Source: a virus
Virus record (IMG/VR): IMGVR_UViG_3300032224_001473
Location: 1-64,000 of that record
Strand: one strand, 5' to 3'
Length of the DNA: 64,000 nucleotides
Under the pieces are notes generated by a model that was given only the letters and a program-made list of their open reading frames with translations, was not told where the DNA came from and ran no database searches. Below, piece by piece: positions 29,528-37,943 of this stretch. Numbering within the stretch: position 1 is the first letter of the stretch; each line of letters opens with the position of its first letter. Position numbers and translations under genes: made by a program.

Positions 29528-30330
29528 TACACATTGCCGATTTACACATTCGTACAATTCAAATGCACGATTTATATAGGGAACAATTTGAAAACCTATT
29601 AGAAGAAATTAGTAACAAATCTTTAGAATGGGAAAATGAAAATATATCGCACGACGAAATTAGAATTATTATCGCAGGTGATGTTGCACATCAAAAAATC
29701 AATATCTCAAATGAACAATTACTTTTAACAAGTTGGTTCTTGAGAGAATTAACTCTTTATGGTAAAGTTGTTATTATTCCTGGCAATCATGATTTCTTGG
29801 AAAACAATACCCAACGTATGGATAGTATTACGCCGGTTGTTCAATTATTAGACGACCCAACTATTGTTTACTACAAAGATAGTGGTGATTATATCGATGA
29901 AAACATTCAATGGGTTGTTTATTCGTTATATCAACATAACGCACGTCCTGAATTTACAAAAGATGAAACTAAATTAACTATTGGATTATTTCACGGACCT
30001 ATTATGGGATTATCGACAGACTTAGGTTATGAGTTTGAAGATGCGTATGACCAATTAAACTTTGTTGATTTGGATTTATTGTTATGTGGTGATATTCACA
30101 AGAGACAGCAATTCACATTACCTAACGGAGGTCATGCAATTATGGTTGGAAGTTTAATACAACAAAACTTTGGAGAGACAGTTAAACATCATGGGTATGG
30201 AGTATATGATGTAGAATCTAATGAATATGAATTTCACGATTTAGAAAACGAACAACCGTTCCTACACTTTAGAATAAACGATATCAAAGACATAGAAAAT
30301 GAAACCGAAGAGCACGTTAATCTTGGATAG
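29512..30330 (+). CDS. gp47/SbcD-like recombination nuclease (metallophosphoesterase)
   Basis: This 272-residue protein carries the calcineurin-like phosphoesterase motifs in order: D10-L-H12 (IIHIADLHI), GD57 (IIIAGDVAHQ), GNHD (91-94), the HG of LFHGPI, and GDIH in LLLCGDIHKRQ. It is the nuclease subunit partner of the gp46/SbcC-like ATPase at 34153. In T4 the 46/47 pair resects double-strand ends to feed UvsX. Unlike T4, the two genes are separated here by 3.8 kb. It overlaps the previous gene by 16 bp and the next one by 32 bp. Confidence 0.87.
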   Translation: MVKKIIHIADLHIRTIQMHDLYREQFENLLEEISNKSLEWENENISHDEIRIIIAGDVAHQKINISNEQLLLTSWFLRELTLYGKVVIIPGNHDFLENNTQRMDSITPVVQLLDDPTIVYYKDSGDYIDENIQWVVYSLYQHNARPEFTKDETKLTIGLFHGPIMGLSTDLGYEFEDAYDQLNFVDLDLLLCGDIHKRQQFTLPNGGHAIMVGSLIQQNFGETVKHHGYGVYDVESNEYEFHDLENEQPFLHFRINDIKDIENETEEHVNLG

Positions 30331-30832
30331 TGAGTTCATTCAATATTGTGGATTAAACAAAATAGATAATGTAGATAAGTTAGCACAGGAAACCTTCAAT
30401 AGAGGGTTTTCTTTGTTAAAGTATGGTGAAACACCAAATGGTAATAGAACTAAAGAAATAGTTGAAGTCACAAAAGAGGTTATAAAAGAAGTGATTGTTG
30501 AAGTTGAAAAAATTGTAGAGGTACCTATTGAAGTTATTAAAGAGGTAATCAAGGAAGTAAGAATAGAGGTACCAATAGAGGTCATTAGAGAGGTTGTAGT
30601 TGAAAAGAAGGGTAAAACTAAGACCGTTACAAAAGAAGTTATTAAAGAGGTTCCTGTTGAAAAAATTGTGGAAGTTATTAAAGAGATAACCAACAACGAA
30701 GAGATAGAAAAATTGATGAAGGAAAATGAGAAATTAAAGACGGATTTAGAAAAGATAACTAAATCTTTAAGTGGGTTAGGTAAGGGTAGATACTTGAAGA
30801 ATTCAGATCTTGGAAGTTTATACGACGAGTGA
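30299..30832 (+). CDS. repeat protein with alternating Ile/Val-Glu/Lys heptad-like stretch
   Basis: This 177-residue protein of unknown function has three parts: an N-terminal unit (1-50), a remarkable low-complexity stretch (about 52-130), and a C-terminal coiled coil (KLMKENEKLKTDLEKITKSL). The stretch is built of EVIKEV, VEVEKIVEVP and IEV units. Similar KEVPVEKIVEVP strings occur in assorted phage and filament-like proteins and may form an extended rod. It starts inside the gp47-like gene (32-bp overlap), so it is co-translated with a recombination nuclease. A structural linker or scaffold role is inference only. Confidence 0.7.
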   Translation: MKPKSTLILDSEFIQYCGLNKIDNVDKLAQETFNRGFSLLKYGETPNGNRTKEIVEVTKEVIKEVIVEVEKIVEVPIEVIKEVIKEVRIEVPIEVIREVVVEKKGKTKTVTKEVIKEVPVEKIVEVIKEITNNEEIEKLMKENEKLKTDLEKITKSLSGLGKGRYLKNSDLGSLYDE

Positions 30833-30837
30833 TAATA

Positions 30838-30877
30838 TCCGGCAATTCACTTTTTTTTACGAGATAATTTATTTATA
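30838..30877 (+). promoter_or_regulatory. second CGGCAA/ACGAGAT element with TATTTATA box
   Basis: CGGCAA at 30840-30845, ACGAGAT at 30859-30865 and TATTTATA at 30870-30877, in the 62-nt gap before the hypothetical gene at 30895. Compare 27566-27612: same blocks in the same order with different spacing. Confidence 0.42.
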
Positions 30878-30894
30878 CTTTATTATAATCAGAA

Positions 30895-31470
30895 ATGATA
30901 AATAAACGACGTATAAAAAAGAAAATTATGTCAGTTAAAACAACAGGTAGACCAAGAGTCTACAACACGGGAGGTTTCGATGATTCCTCATCAAGAAATG
31001 CAATAATTAAATTCTCAATGGAAACATTAGAACTCGAAATGATTGCAAACCCAAATAAGTACGGTATTGATTTATTGTACAAAGAAGACCCAACATGGGG
31101 GGTAGAAATAGAACATTCCAAAAATTGGACTGGTGATTTCTTCTCGGATGAAAACAAGGGTCTCAATAACAAAAGCGGTTTAGGTTTTAAAACCGTAAAC
31201 ATTCCTTGGTGGAGGAAATCCAAATATTGGAATCCCGAAAAAAACCAAGGATGGGATAAAAATATTTACATTAGAACTAATGTAGATTTTTCTCAGGTTA
31301 TTTTAATTAGACCTGAAACATTTGCAAATCCCGCTAAATGTCATGTTGCGAATTTCCAAACAAAATGGATTACAACTGGTGAACCTGAAGAATGGAGATC
31401 ATTTAAAAGAGAAGATGTTGAAGTGTACAACTTAATAAACGGAATTTACATTTTAGATACAAACTTTTAA
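30895..31470 (+). CDS. hypothetical protein, possible nuclease-like
   Basis: This 191-residue protein is unrecognised. It starts at 30895 or, more simply, at an in-frame ATG at 30928 (MSVKTTGRPRVYN). The central YGIDLLYKEDPTWGVEIEHSKNWTGDFF puts an Asp and a V-E-I-E-H strand at the spacing seen in some PD-(D/E)XK folds, but the lysine is replaced and the match is weak. It is Trp-rich (WWRKSKYW, FQTKWIT) with no membrane segment. It is the first of the genes inserted between the gp47-like and gp46-like genes, just upstream of a DNA methyltransferase, so a restriction or modification role is conceivable. Confidence 0.65.
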   Translation: MINKRRIKKKIMSVKTTGRPRVYNTGGFDDSSSRNAIIKFSMETLELEMIANPNKYGIDLLYKEDPTWGVEIEHSKNWTGDFFSDENKGLNNKSGLGFKTVNIPWWRKSKYWNPEKNQGWDKNIYIRTNVDFSQVILIRPETFANPAKCHVANFQTKWITTGEPEEWRSFKREDVEVYNLINGIYILDTNF

Positions 31471-31471
31471 T

Positions 31472-31777
31472 ATGATATTAATATTTTACGCGCTAGCAGC
31501 ATATGGTATGACTTCCATATTGGTATGGGGAAAAATATTCAATAATCAAAGGGATTGGATAAAAAAACATTCTAATTTTTTTGGTGATTTAATATCATGT
31601 ACATTATGTACATCAACATGGGTTGGATTTTTTATGTCACTTGTATTAGGTGGTTTAAGTAATCATTATTTTAAAGCACCATGGTTTATATATATGTTTT
31701 TTGATGGAATGTTTTCTGCTGGTTCGGTGTGGGCAATAAATGCAATAATTGAGACCTATGAAAACAAGTCTAATTAA
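31472..31777 (+). CDS. small membrane protein, DUF1360-like
   Basis: This 101-residue protein has three likely transmembrane segments: MILIFYALAAYGMTSILVW at the start, WVGFFMSLVLGG in the middle and a final amphipathic one (FDGMFSAGSVWAINAII). The segment LISCTLCTSTWVGF has the C..C....W pattern of DUF1360 membrane proteins. Its function is unknown. It starts one base after the previous stop, and the next gene starts inside it. Confidence 0.65.
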   Translation: MILIFYALAAYGMTSILVWGKIFNNQRDWIKKHSNFFGDLISCTLCTSTWVGFFMSLVLGGLSNHYFKAPWFIYMFFDGMFSAGSVWAINAIIETYENKSN

Positions 31778-32549
31778 ATCAACACATATGAATTTCGCAT
31801 TAGAAAATAATACAAAAAAAATAATAAAACTGGCTGTTGAAAAAATAACAGATACTGTTGATTATCATAAAGAAATGATAAAAACCAGTAAGAAAACACA
31901 TAAAATGCAGGAACAAGGACATGCGAATGCTGATAGTGTTGATAGTCAAGTTTGTGATATTTTAGAATCGTCAGGAGATGAAATGGAATTTTCATATAAA
32001 AATATTTCATATGTTATAAAGATAGTTGGTAAGGAACAAAAAAGGTCTTTTGGTGACATATATGCTGAAATATATGTTAAAGATACTATGGAAATGTTTT
32101 ATAAATTCCCAATAAATACTAAAGTCACATTTAATGATGCAAGTGGTAATCCAAATTTAGCTGCCTTTAATAGAATATTAGAAAATTGTATTAACGGTTC
32201 TTTCCATTATTTTGTATTTACAGTCGATTGTACATTACGTGAAAAAGATTGTGACGGACCAATTTCTGTATATTGTACTAGTGTACCATATATTATGAAT
32301 TTAGAACCATTAAAATATGTTGGTTATAATGCTGGCCCCGGTCAAATGATGTTAAACAAAAATCAATTACATAAATTGAGAACTGAAAAAAATGTGAATG
32401 TTCTTTTTGATACTGAAATGAGTTTTGATGGTTTTGATAAGGTATTACATTTATATAATGACAAAGTACAAGAACATATTGAATTAAAGAAAGAACAAAT
32501 GGAAACTAAAAAAACATTAATTAACGAAAATATAGATAAATTTTATTAA
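31758..32549 (+). CDS. hypothetical protein upstream of adenine methyltransferase
   Basis: This protein of 263 residues (from ATG 31758) is unrecognised. An alternative start at ATG 31788 (MNFALENN) would avoid most of the overlap with the membrane gene. It is mixed alpha/beta with a long C-terminal helix (KVQEHIELKKEQMETKKTLINENI). The middle has FGDIYAEIYVKDTMEMFYKFPINTKVTF, and a Cys-containing strand (FTVDCTLREKDCDGPISVYCT) follows. It lies 5 bp before the methyltransferase, the position in which a cognate restriction enzyme or specificity partner often sits, but I see no nuclease motif that proves it. Confidence 0.65.
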   Translation: MKTSLIKSTHMNFALENNTKKIIKLAVEKITDTVDYHKEMIKTSKKTHKMQEQGHANADSVDSQVCDILESSGDEMEFSYKNISYVIKIVGKEQKRSFGDIYAEIYVKDTMEMFYKFPINTKVTFNDASGNPNLAAFNRILENCINGSFHYFVFTVDCTLREKDCDGPISVYCTSVPYIMNLEPLKYVGYNAGPGQMMLNKNQLHKLRTEKNVNVLFDTEMSFDGFDKVLHLYNDKVQEHIELKKEQMETKKTLINENIDKFY

Positions 32550-32554
32550 AGTAG

Positions 32555-34153
32555 ATGACAAAGGCAAAAACAAATAGGGGACATAAACAACAGATGGGGC
32601 AATTCATGACTCCACCCAATTTATCTTTATCAATAATTGAAAAAAATAATTACACTATAGATAGTAAAGTATTAGAACCATCATTTGGAGAAGGTTCTTT
32701 TATATTAAATCAAATCGACATATTCATTAAAAATGTTTATAAAGATAATTCAATTGATACTATTAAAACCATATTGAAAAATAACATTTATGGATGTGAA
32801 TACGATGAAAATCTATATGAAAAATGTATTGAAAACATCAAAAAAAAATATAATTTAGATGAATTTGAGCATAATTTAAAACATGGTGATTTTTTAATCA
32901 CTAAATTTGATGGTATAACTTTTGATTTTATAGATGGTAATCCACCATTTGGTGGTACTATCAATCCTTTATATAATGAAAAATTAGATAAGGAATATGG
33001 TAAGGTTAATGGATTAAAAATAAAAAAAGAAACCTATTCATTTTTTGTGATAAAATCATTGGAAATGTTGAGTGAAAATGGTAAGTTAACATTTATATGT
33101 TCAGATACTTTTAAAACCATCAACACAATGAAAGGATTAAGACAGGTTATGTTGCAACATACCGTCAACTTAAAAAATTTAAATTATTTCTCGGAAGAAA
33201 CAACATATGGAATGGTGGTTGTAAGTGTCACAAAAAATAATACATCTAAACTAATATATGATGATAAAGAAATTAATTTAGATTCAATTAAACAAACACC
33301 TAATTTTTCATTTGAAATAGAAGAAGATTTGATAAAATATTTTAATGGGCGATTATTATCTAATTACATGAAATGTAGTAGTGGAATGACAACAGGTAAA
33401 AATGAATATTTTGTAAGAAAAATTGTTAATGGAAAAATTATTGAGCCGTATGAATTTACATATTACCAAAGAAAAATAACATTGATTGACGAACTATCTA
33501 AATCTAATCATAATTTTTTAAGTGAAGCTAAAGAAAATAAATATAAAGAAAAAGAAAAAAACGGAGATACCATTGAAGATGTCTTAATGACACCAAGAGA
33601 AACACCATTAGAAATTGAAATACCAAACGAAGATTATTTTTATTTTAATAAAGCGGTAAGCGATGTTCTTTACGCTAAACCAACATTTGTAATATATTGG
33701 AAAGATATGGGAAAGGCGGTTATTACATACAAAAAAAATGGTAATTGGTATTTAAATGGAGTTGGAGGAAAACCTTTTTTTTATAAAGAAGGTTTGACAT
33801 GGTCATTAATAGGGTCAAAGGTAAATCCAAGATATCTACCAATTAATTATGTATTGGATAGTGGAGCTCCAATTGGTATATTAAATGATAATGTAGATAA
33901 AGATGAATTATATTTTATAATTGGTTGGTTGAATAGTGATTTATGTAATTTAATATTAAAAAAAGTAATCAATCATACAAGAAATATACAAAGTAAAGAT
34001 GTTGAAAGATTACCATATCCATTTTGGGTTAATGATGAAAATAAAAAAATTGCTATTAATATTACAAAAACGGCAATTAAAAATAAAATAGAAAATGACG
34101 AGTTATCCCAAGAATATTTTAATGAGATAAATAATATTTATAAATTTAATTAA
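32555..34153 (+). CDS. N6-adenine DNA methyltransferase (TaqI/BsuBI-like, gamma class)
   Basis: This 532-residue protein transfers methyl groups from S-adenosylmethionine to adenine in a specific DNA sequence. The order is the gamma-class one: GQFMTP lead (15-20), SAM-binding motif I LEPSFGEGSF (40-49), and catalytic motif IV NPPF (129-132) in FIDGNPPFGG. A large C-terminal target-recognition region (about 260-530) follows. It may protect phage DNA from host restriction or belong to a restriction-modification pair with a neighbour. Its stop overlaps the start of the gp46-like gene (TTAATGAG), so the insertion has kept tight translational linkage. The gene is Asn/Lys-rich and very AT-rich. Confidence 0.85.
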   Translation: MTKAKTNRGHKQQMGQFMTPPNLSLSIIEKNNYTIDSKVLEPSFGEGSFILNQIDIFIKNVYKDNSIDTIKTILKNNIYGCEYDENLYEKCIENIKKKYNLDEFEHNLKHGDFLITKFDGITFDFIDGNPPFGGTINPLYNEKLDKEYGKVNGLKIKKETYSFFVIKSLEMLSENGKLTFICSDTFKTINTMKGLRQVMLQHTVNLKNLNYFSEETTYGMVVVSVTKNNTSKLIYDDKEINLDSIKQTPNFSFEIEEDLIKYFNGRLLSNYMKCSSGMTTGKNEYFVRKIVNGKIIEPYEFTYYQRKITLIDELSKSNHNFLSEAKENKYKEKEKNGDTIEDVLMTPRETPLEIEIPNEDYFYFNKAVSDVLYAKPTFVIYWKDMGKAVITYKKNGNWYLNGVGGKPFFYKEGLTWSLIGSKVNPRYLPINYVLDSGAPIGILNDNVDKDELYFIIGWLNSDLCNLILKKVINHTRNIQSKDVERLPYPFWVNDENKKIAINITKTAIKNKIENDELSQEYFNEINNIYKFN

Positions 34154-36489
34154 TGAGTAATCCATTTATAAAAGTAACTTGGGAAGATGTACCTGAAAAT
34201 TTCACCCCTGAGAAAATCAGAAGGGTAAAATCCTATTTTGAGAAAAAGTATAATGCGAAGACCGTTCAGGTAATTACTAAGACTTTAACTAATGTTAATC
34301 AAACACGTTTAGAGTCTTTAGAAGCATCTGATAACATCTTAGATCATCAATACCAAAAGAAATTGATGAAGGATTTTCTTTCCGATAATGAAATAATCAT
34401 TAAGGAGGAGTTAATGGAAAGATTAGATAATAAAGTAAATTCCCAAATAGATAAATTAAATGAAAACAAAGTTAGATATAATAAATGGTATATTAGGAAA
34501 GTGGAGTTTTCTAATTTTCTATCATTCGGAGATAATAACGTTATTGATTTTACTGGGTTGGACGGTATTACGGTAATCGAATCCACACCAAAGAATTTCG
34601 GAGGTAAGTCTACATCATCTGTAGATCTTTTAATGTTCTTATTCTTCAACACAACAACTAAAACAAAAACTAACGGAGAAATCTTTAATAGATTTACTGA
34701 TAAGAATGATGTAAGTGTTCGTGGTGAGATTACAATTGATGGAGATGATTATGTAATTGAGAGAAAGACATCTCGTAAGATGAGTAAATCAGGTGAATAC
34801 ACGGTTAAGAATGACTTAGAATTTTTTAAGAAAGCTGAAGATGGATCCATTGTAAACTTATCAGGTGAACAAAGAAGAGAGACGGAAGCATTTATATCAT
34901 CAGCAATTGGAACACAAGAAGACTTCTTATCGACTATATTAACAACAGGTTATAACTTAGAAGAACTTATTGAATCTAAACCAACAGCTCGTGGACAGAT
35001 ATTAACAAAGTTCATGGGATTAGAAAGTCTTAAAGCAAAAGAAGAAATTGCTAAAGAGATGTTTAATGATTGGTCTAAAAAATTAGTATCCAATACATAT
35101 AACAAAGTTAGTTTAGAATCTGATAATGAAACACTTAAAGAAAGTATTACCAATTCCGAAAGTGAGATTGTTAAATTAACAAAAGAATTAGGTAAGTTTG
35201 AAAAAGAATTAACAAAGTTAGAAAAGAAAAGAGACGAAGTATTCTTAAAAAGAAACAATGACGTAGATAAGGAACTTATCAATACCAATCCAATTTTATT
35301 ACAAAGAGAAGTTGATGAAATAACAAAACAAAGAAACGTTAGTCAAACAAACGCCGACGGTGTAAATGTTGTTGAACCATCACAATTTTATCATGAAGAC
35401 CAACATAAAGAATTGAGAGGACAAATGGCGGACTTACAAGGAATTGATATTGCGTACAAATATGAAAAGGGGGATAGGGAGAAATTAATTAAACAATTTG
35501 AAGAAGGAACAGTTTGTCCAACTTGTAATAGAGCATTAGATGAGGTCGACCACACAGATGAAATCAATAAGATTAAAAAAGAAATTGAAGACATCATTAA
35601 GGAAATAGAATTAAATCAAAAGCAGTTTGATTTATTAAAGGAACAATCAGAAGGGTTTGATAAATTAAAAACTGAATTTGAAAATTACGAAAGAAATAAA
35701 CTTCGTAAAGAAAGATATGAATTAGAGGTTGAACAAAAACAATTGGAGATTGATGGTAAACAAAGAAGATTAGACAATTACGAAAGTAATAAAAAGAAAC
35801 TTGAAGAGAATCAAAAAATTGATGCTGAAGTAATTGCTCTTAAAACTAAAATAGAAACTGCAAACGGAGATATTAGACAAACTAATATGAATATTGAAAA
35901 ACATATCAATAGTATTACAAATATGAGTGAGAAGATTGGTATTAATGAGGAGTTGATTAAAAAGATTATATCTGAGGAAGAATTATCCGCTGTGTTTAAA
36001 ATATATTTAACTGTTTATGGTAAAAATGGTATATCCAAGATTATTCTTAAAAATATGATTCCATTAATCAATCAGGAGTTATATCGTTTGTTGGTAGATA
36101 GTTGTCACTTCATTTTAGAGATGAATATAAACGATAAGAACGAGGTTGAATTTATTATGATAGATACTGAGACCCGAATTGTTAAACCTCTTAATGCGGG
36201 ATCTGGTTACGAAAGAACGATATCCTCGTTGGCACTTCGTAGTGTATTGACCAAGATATCATCTTTACCTAAGCCCAATATAGTTGTAATGGATGAAGTG
36301 TTTGGTAAGATTGCGGACGAGAACTTGGAAATGGTTGGTGAGTTTTTTAAAAAGATTAAAAACTACTTTGACCATATATTAGTCATATCACACAATTCTT
36401 TAATACGTAATTGGTCGGATAACATCATTATGATTAAAAAAGAGGAGAATGTTTCGTCGATAGATTTTATTACAACAAAAATTTCTTAA
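34153..36489 (+). CDS. gp46/SbcC-like recombination ATPase with zinc hook
   Basis: This 778-residue SMC/Rad50-type ATPase partners the gp47-like nuclease at 29512 in end resection. It has an N-terminal extension (1-112) not typical of gp46. The ATPase half follows (WYIRKVEFSNFLSFGDNNVIDF) with P-loop PKNFGGKST (146-154). Long coiled coils flank a CPTC zinc hook (C455, C458), and the C-terminal half has Walker B VVMDEVFGKIADE (D714, E715). The first glycine of the GxxxxGKS motif is a proline here (P146), where T4 gp46 has GRNGGGKS. The gene is translationally coupled to the methyltransferase upstream. Confidence 0.86.
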   Translation: MSNPFIKVTWEDVPENFTPEKIRRVKSYFEKKYNAKTVQVITKTLTNVNQTRLESLEASDNILDHQYQKKLMKDFLSDNEIIIKEELMERLDNKVNSQIDKLNENKVRYNKWYIRKVEFSNFLSFGDNNVIDFTGLDGITVIESTPKNFGGKSTSSVDLLMFLFFNTTTKTKTNGEIFNRFTDKNDVSVRGEITIDGDDYVIERKTSRKMSKSGEYTVKNDLEFFKKAEDGSIVNLSGEQRRETEAFISSAIGTQEDFLSTILTTGYNLEELIESKPTARGQILTKFMGLESLKAKEEIAKEMFNDWSKKLVSNTYNKVSLESDNETLKESITNSESEIVKLTKELGKFEKELTKLEKKRDEVFLKRNNDVDKELINTNPILLQREVDEITKQRNVSQTNADGVNVVEPSQFYHEDQHKELRGQMADLQGIDIAYKYEKGDREKLIKQFEEGTVCPTCNRALDEVDHTDEINKIKKEIEDIIKEIELNQKQFDLLKEQSEGFDKLKTEFENYERNKLRKERYELEVEQKQLEIDGKQRRLDNYESNKKKLEENQKIDAEVIALKTKIETANGDIRQTNMNIEKHINSITNMSEKIGINEELIKKIISEEELSAVFKIYLTVYGKNGISKIILKNMIPLINQELYRLLVDSCHFILEMNINDKNEVEFIMIDTETRIVKPLNAGSGYERTISSLALRSVLTKISSLPKPNIVVMDEVFGKIADENLEMVGEFFKKIKNYFDHILVISHNSLIRNWSDNIIMIKKEENVSSIDFITTKIS

Positions 36490-36505
36490 GTTCAAATATC
36501 TTAAT

Positions 36506-36513
36506 TATATTTG
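36506..36513 (+). promoter_or_regulatory. TATATTTG box (Bacteroidota-type -7 element)
   Basis: Matches the TANNTTTG -7 element of Bacteroidota primary-sigma promoters, 17 nt before the ATG at 36531. A clear -33 TTTG partner is not visible. Confidence 0.4.
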
Positions 36514-36530
36514 TCCTATAAACTAAATTT

Positions 36531-37208
36531 ATGACACCAAAAGATTACCAACAGTTTGGTCTTTACGCAAAAGACAAGGGTATTAGTTCGTTGAAATTGG
36601 ACTATTATAACCAAAAAGTAGAAAACAGTTTAACTCCTTACATCTTAGAGGAACGAAGCTTAAATGTAACCGTTATGGACGTGTTTTCACGTTTGATGAT
36701 GGAACGTATCATTTGGGTTGCGGGTGGAGTTGACGATCATATGTCAACAATCGTTCAAGCACAATTAATGTTCTTGGATAGTATTGACGGTAATGACATC
36801 ACAATGCACATTGACAGTCCAGGTGGATCCGTTAAGTCAGGTCTTTCTATGGTAGATGTAATGGATTATATTAAATCCGACATTAGAACCATCAATACAG
36901 GTATGGCGGCTTCAATGGGTTCAGTCCTATTGGGTGCTGGTACCAAAGGTAAAAGAGGGTCTTTAAGATTCTCTCAAACTATGTTACACCAATCTTCAGG
37001 TGGTGCAGGTGGAAATATCCAAGACGCTAGAATTACCTTCCAAGAATGGGAAAAAGTAAATAATATCTTATTTGATTTATTGGGAGGATATTGTGGAAAA
37101 TCAGCAGAACAAGTTTTAAACGATGCAAGTCGTGATTTATGGTTAAATGCCGAAGAGGCACTATCCTATGGTATCATCGACGAAATCGTGGGTAAAAAGA
37201 AGAAATAA
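36531..37208 (+). CDS. ClpP-like serine protease (S14 family)
   Basis: This 225-residue protein has the ClpP fold signatures. ITMHIDSPGGSVKSGLSMVDVM is the oxyanion region, GMAASMGSVLLGAG carries the nucleophile S128, MLHQSSGG carries H153, and ASRDLWLNAEEALSYGIIDEIV carries D202. All three catalytic residues are present. ClpP alone cleaves peptides; protein degradation needs an AAA+ partner, and one AAA+ ATPase gene lies at 49490, though nothing links them directly. In some phages a ClpP-like enzyme is the prohead maturation protease, another possible role. It is preceded by a host-like promoter box. Confidence 0.88.
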   Translation: MTPKDYQQFGLYAKDKGISSLKLDYYNQKVENSLTPYILEERSLNVTVMDVFSRLMMERIIWVAGGVDDHMSTIVQAQLMFLDSIDGNDITMHIDSPGGSVKSGLSMVDVMDYIKSDIRTINTGMAASMGSVLLGAGTKGKRGSLRFSQTMLHQSSGGAGGNIQDARITFQEWEKVNNILFDLLGGYCGKSAEQVLNDASRDLWLNAEEALSYGIIDEIVGKKKK

Positions 37209-37213
37209 GTTTA

Positions 37214-37238
37214 AAGAAGGGATAAAACCCCCTTTCTT
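37214..37238 (+). terminator. possible terminator hairpin after the ClpP-like gene
   Basis: An 8-bp stem (AAGAAGGG with CCTTTCTT, one G-U) with a 9-nt loop, 5 nt after the stop. It is followed by CATATTTAT rather than a clean T-run, so it may be weak or bidirectional. Confidence 0.35.
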
Positions 37239-37240
37239 CA

Positions 37241-37248
37241 TATTTATA
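37241..37248 (+). promoter_or_regulatory. TATTTATA box
   Basis: Exact TATTTATA, just after the hairpin and 14 nt before the ATG at 37263. Confidence 0.45.
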
Positions 37249-37262
37249 ATAAAACATATAAT

Positions 37263-37601
37263 ATGAAGATAAATAAATCCAACATTTTATTAGTTATAAT
37301 TATCGTTTTGGCGGCTTGGAATATTTTTACAACAAATGGTATAAGAACCGACGTTGCGGGATACAACCATAAGATAGATTCAATCCAAAATGAAATAGAT
37401 TCTGTTCATACTGAAAATCTTAAATTAAACGAACAAATGGTTACTATTGACAAAGAAATCGACAAAGTCGATGCGAATGTAAATAACGTTACCAAAAACA
37501 TAACTATTATTAAAAATCAAACACATGAAAAAATTGATTCTGTTAACAATTATAACTTTAGTGACCTTGAAAAGTTTTTCTCAGACCGTTACAAAAACTA
37601 A
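37263..37601 (+). CDS. small membrane-anchored coiled-coil protein
   Basis: This 112-residue protein has one N-terminal membrane segment (ILLVIIIVLAAWNIFTTN). A long coiled coil then fills the rest (HKIDSIQNEIDSVHTENLKLNEQMVTIDKEIDKVDANV). That topology, a cytoplasmic stub, one membrane helix and a periplasmic coiled coil, is what inner-membrane spanins (Rz) have. Its 3' end overlaps the next gene by 77 bp in another frame, also a feature of spanin pairs. No lysis function is proven. Confidence 0.7.
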   Translation: MKINKSNILLVIIIVLAAWNIFTTNGIRTDVAGYNHKIDSIQNEIDSVHTENLKLNEQMVTIDKEIDKVDANVNNVTKNITIIKNQTHEKIDSVNNYNFSDLEKFFSDRYKN

Positions 37602-37941
37602 CGTAGATACTGTTGTGGCATTAAAAGTACCGGTAGCTAAATTGGTTATCAAAGACCTTATGAAAGGTGACGGTGCAGTTGCTGAAGTCGTTGAATTAAA
37701 TAAAGTTGTATCATTAAAGGATGAGCAAATTGGTTTATACAAACAAAAGGACTCATTAAAAGAACAAAAAATCGGTAATCTTGAATTAATCATCACTAAA
37801 AAAGATGAACAATTTGGATTAGAAAGACAAAAATCTGAAAGTTTATTTAAAGAATTAAAAGGACAACGAAGAAAAACATTCTTTTATAAGGTTGGGACTT
37901 TTGCGGGAATAATAATGACCTCTTTATATCTTCTTAAGTAA
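37525..37941 (+). CDS. secreted/membrane protein with signal peptide, overlaps previous gene
   Basis: This 138-residue protein has a clear signal peptide (MKKLILLTIITLVTLKSFSQT, likely cleaved near SFS-Q, as common in Bacteroidota), a helical middle (VVSLKDEQIGLYKQKDSLKEQKIGNLELI) and a C-terminal hydrophobic segment (VGTFAGIIMTSLYLLK). There is no lipobox cysteine, so it is not a classic outer-membrane spanin lipoprotein. The start lies inside the previous gene. With both genes carrying coiled coils it may form an envelope-spanning pair; the direction and role are inference. Confidence 0.7.
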   Translation: MKKLILLTIITLVTLKSFSQTVTKTNVDTVVALKVPVAKLVIKDLMKGDGAVAEVVELNKVVSLKDEQIGLYKQKDSLKEQKIGNLELIITKKDEQFGLERQKSESLFKELKGQRRKTFFYKVGTFAGIIMTSLYLLK

Positions 37942-37943
37942 AT

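Noticed and set aside
32555-34153. Idea that the methyltransferase is a type I or type III subunit
   Set aside because: Motif order and single-protein layout fit a standalone gamma-class enzyme; no specificity or helicase-nuclease subunit is encoded beside it.
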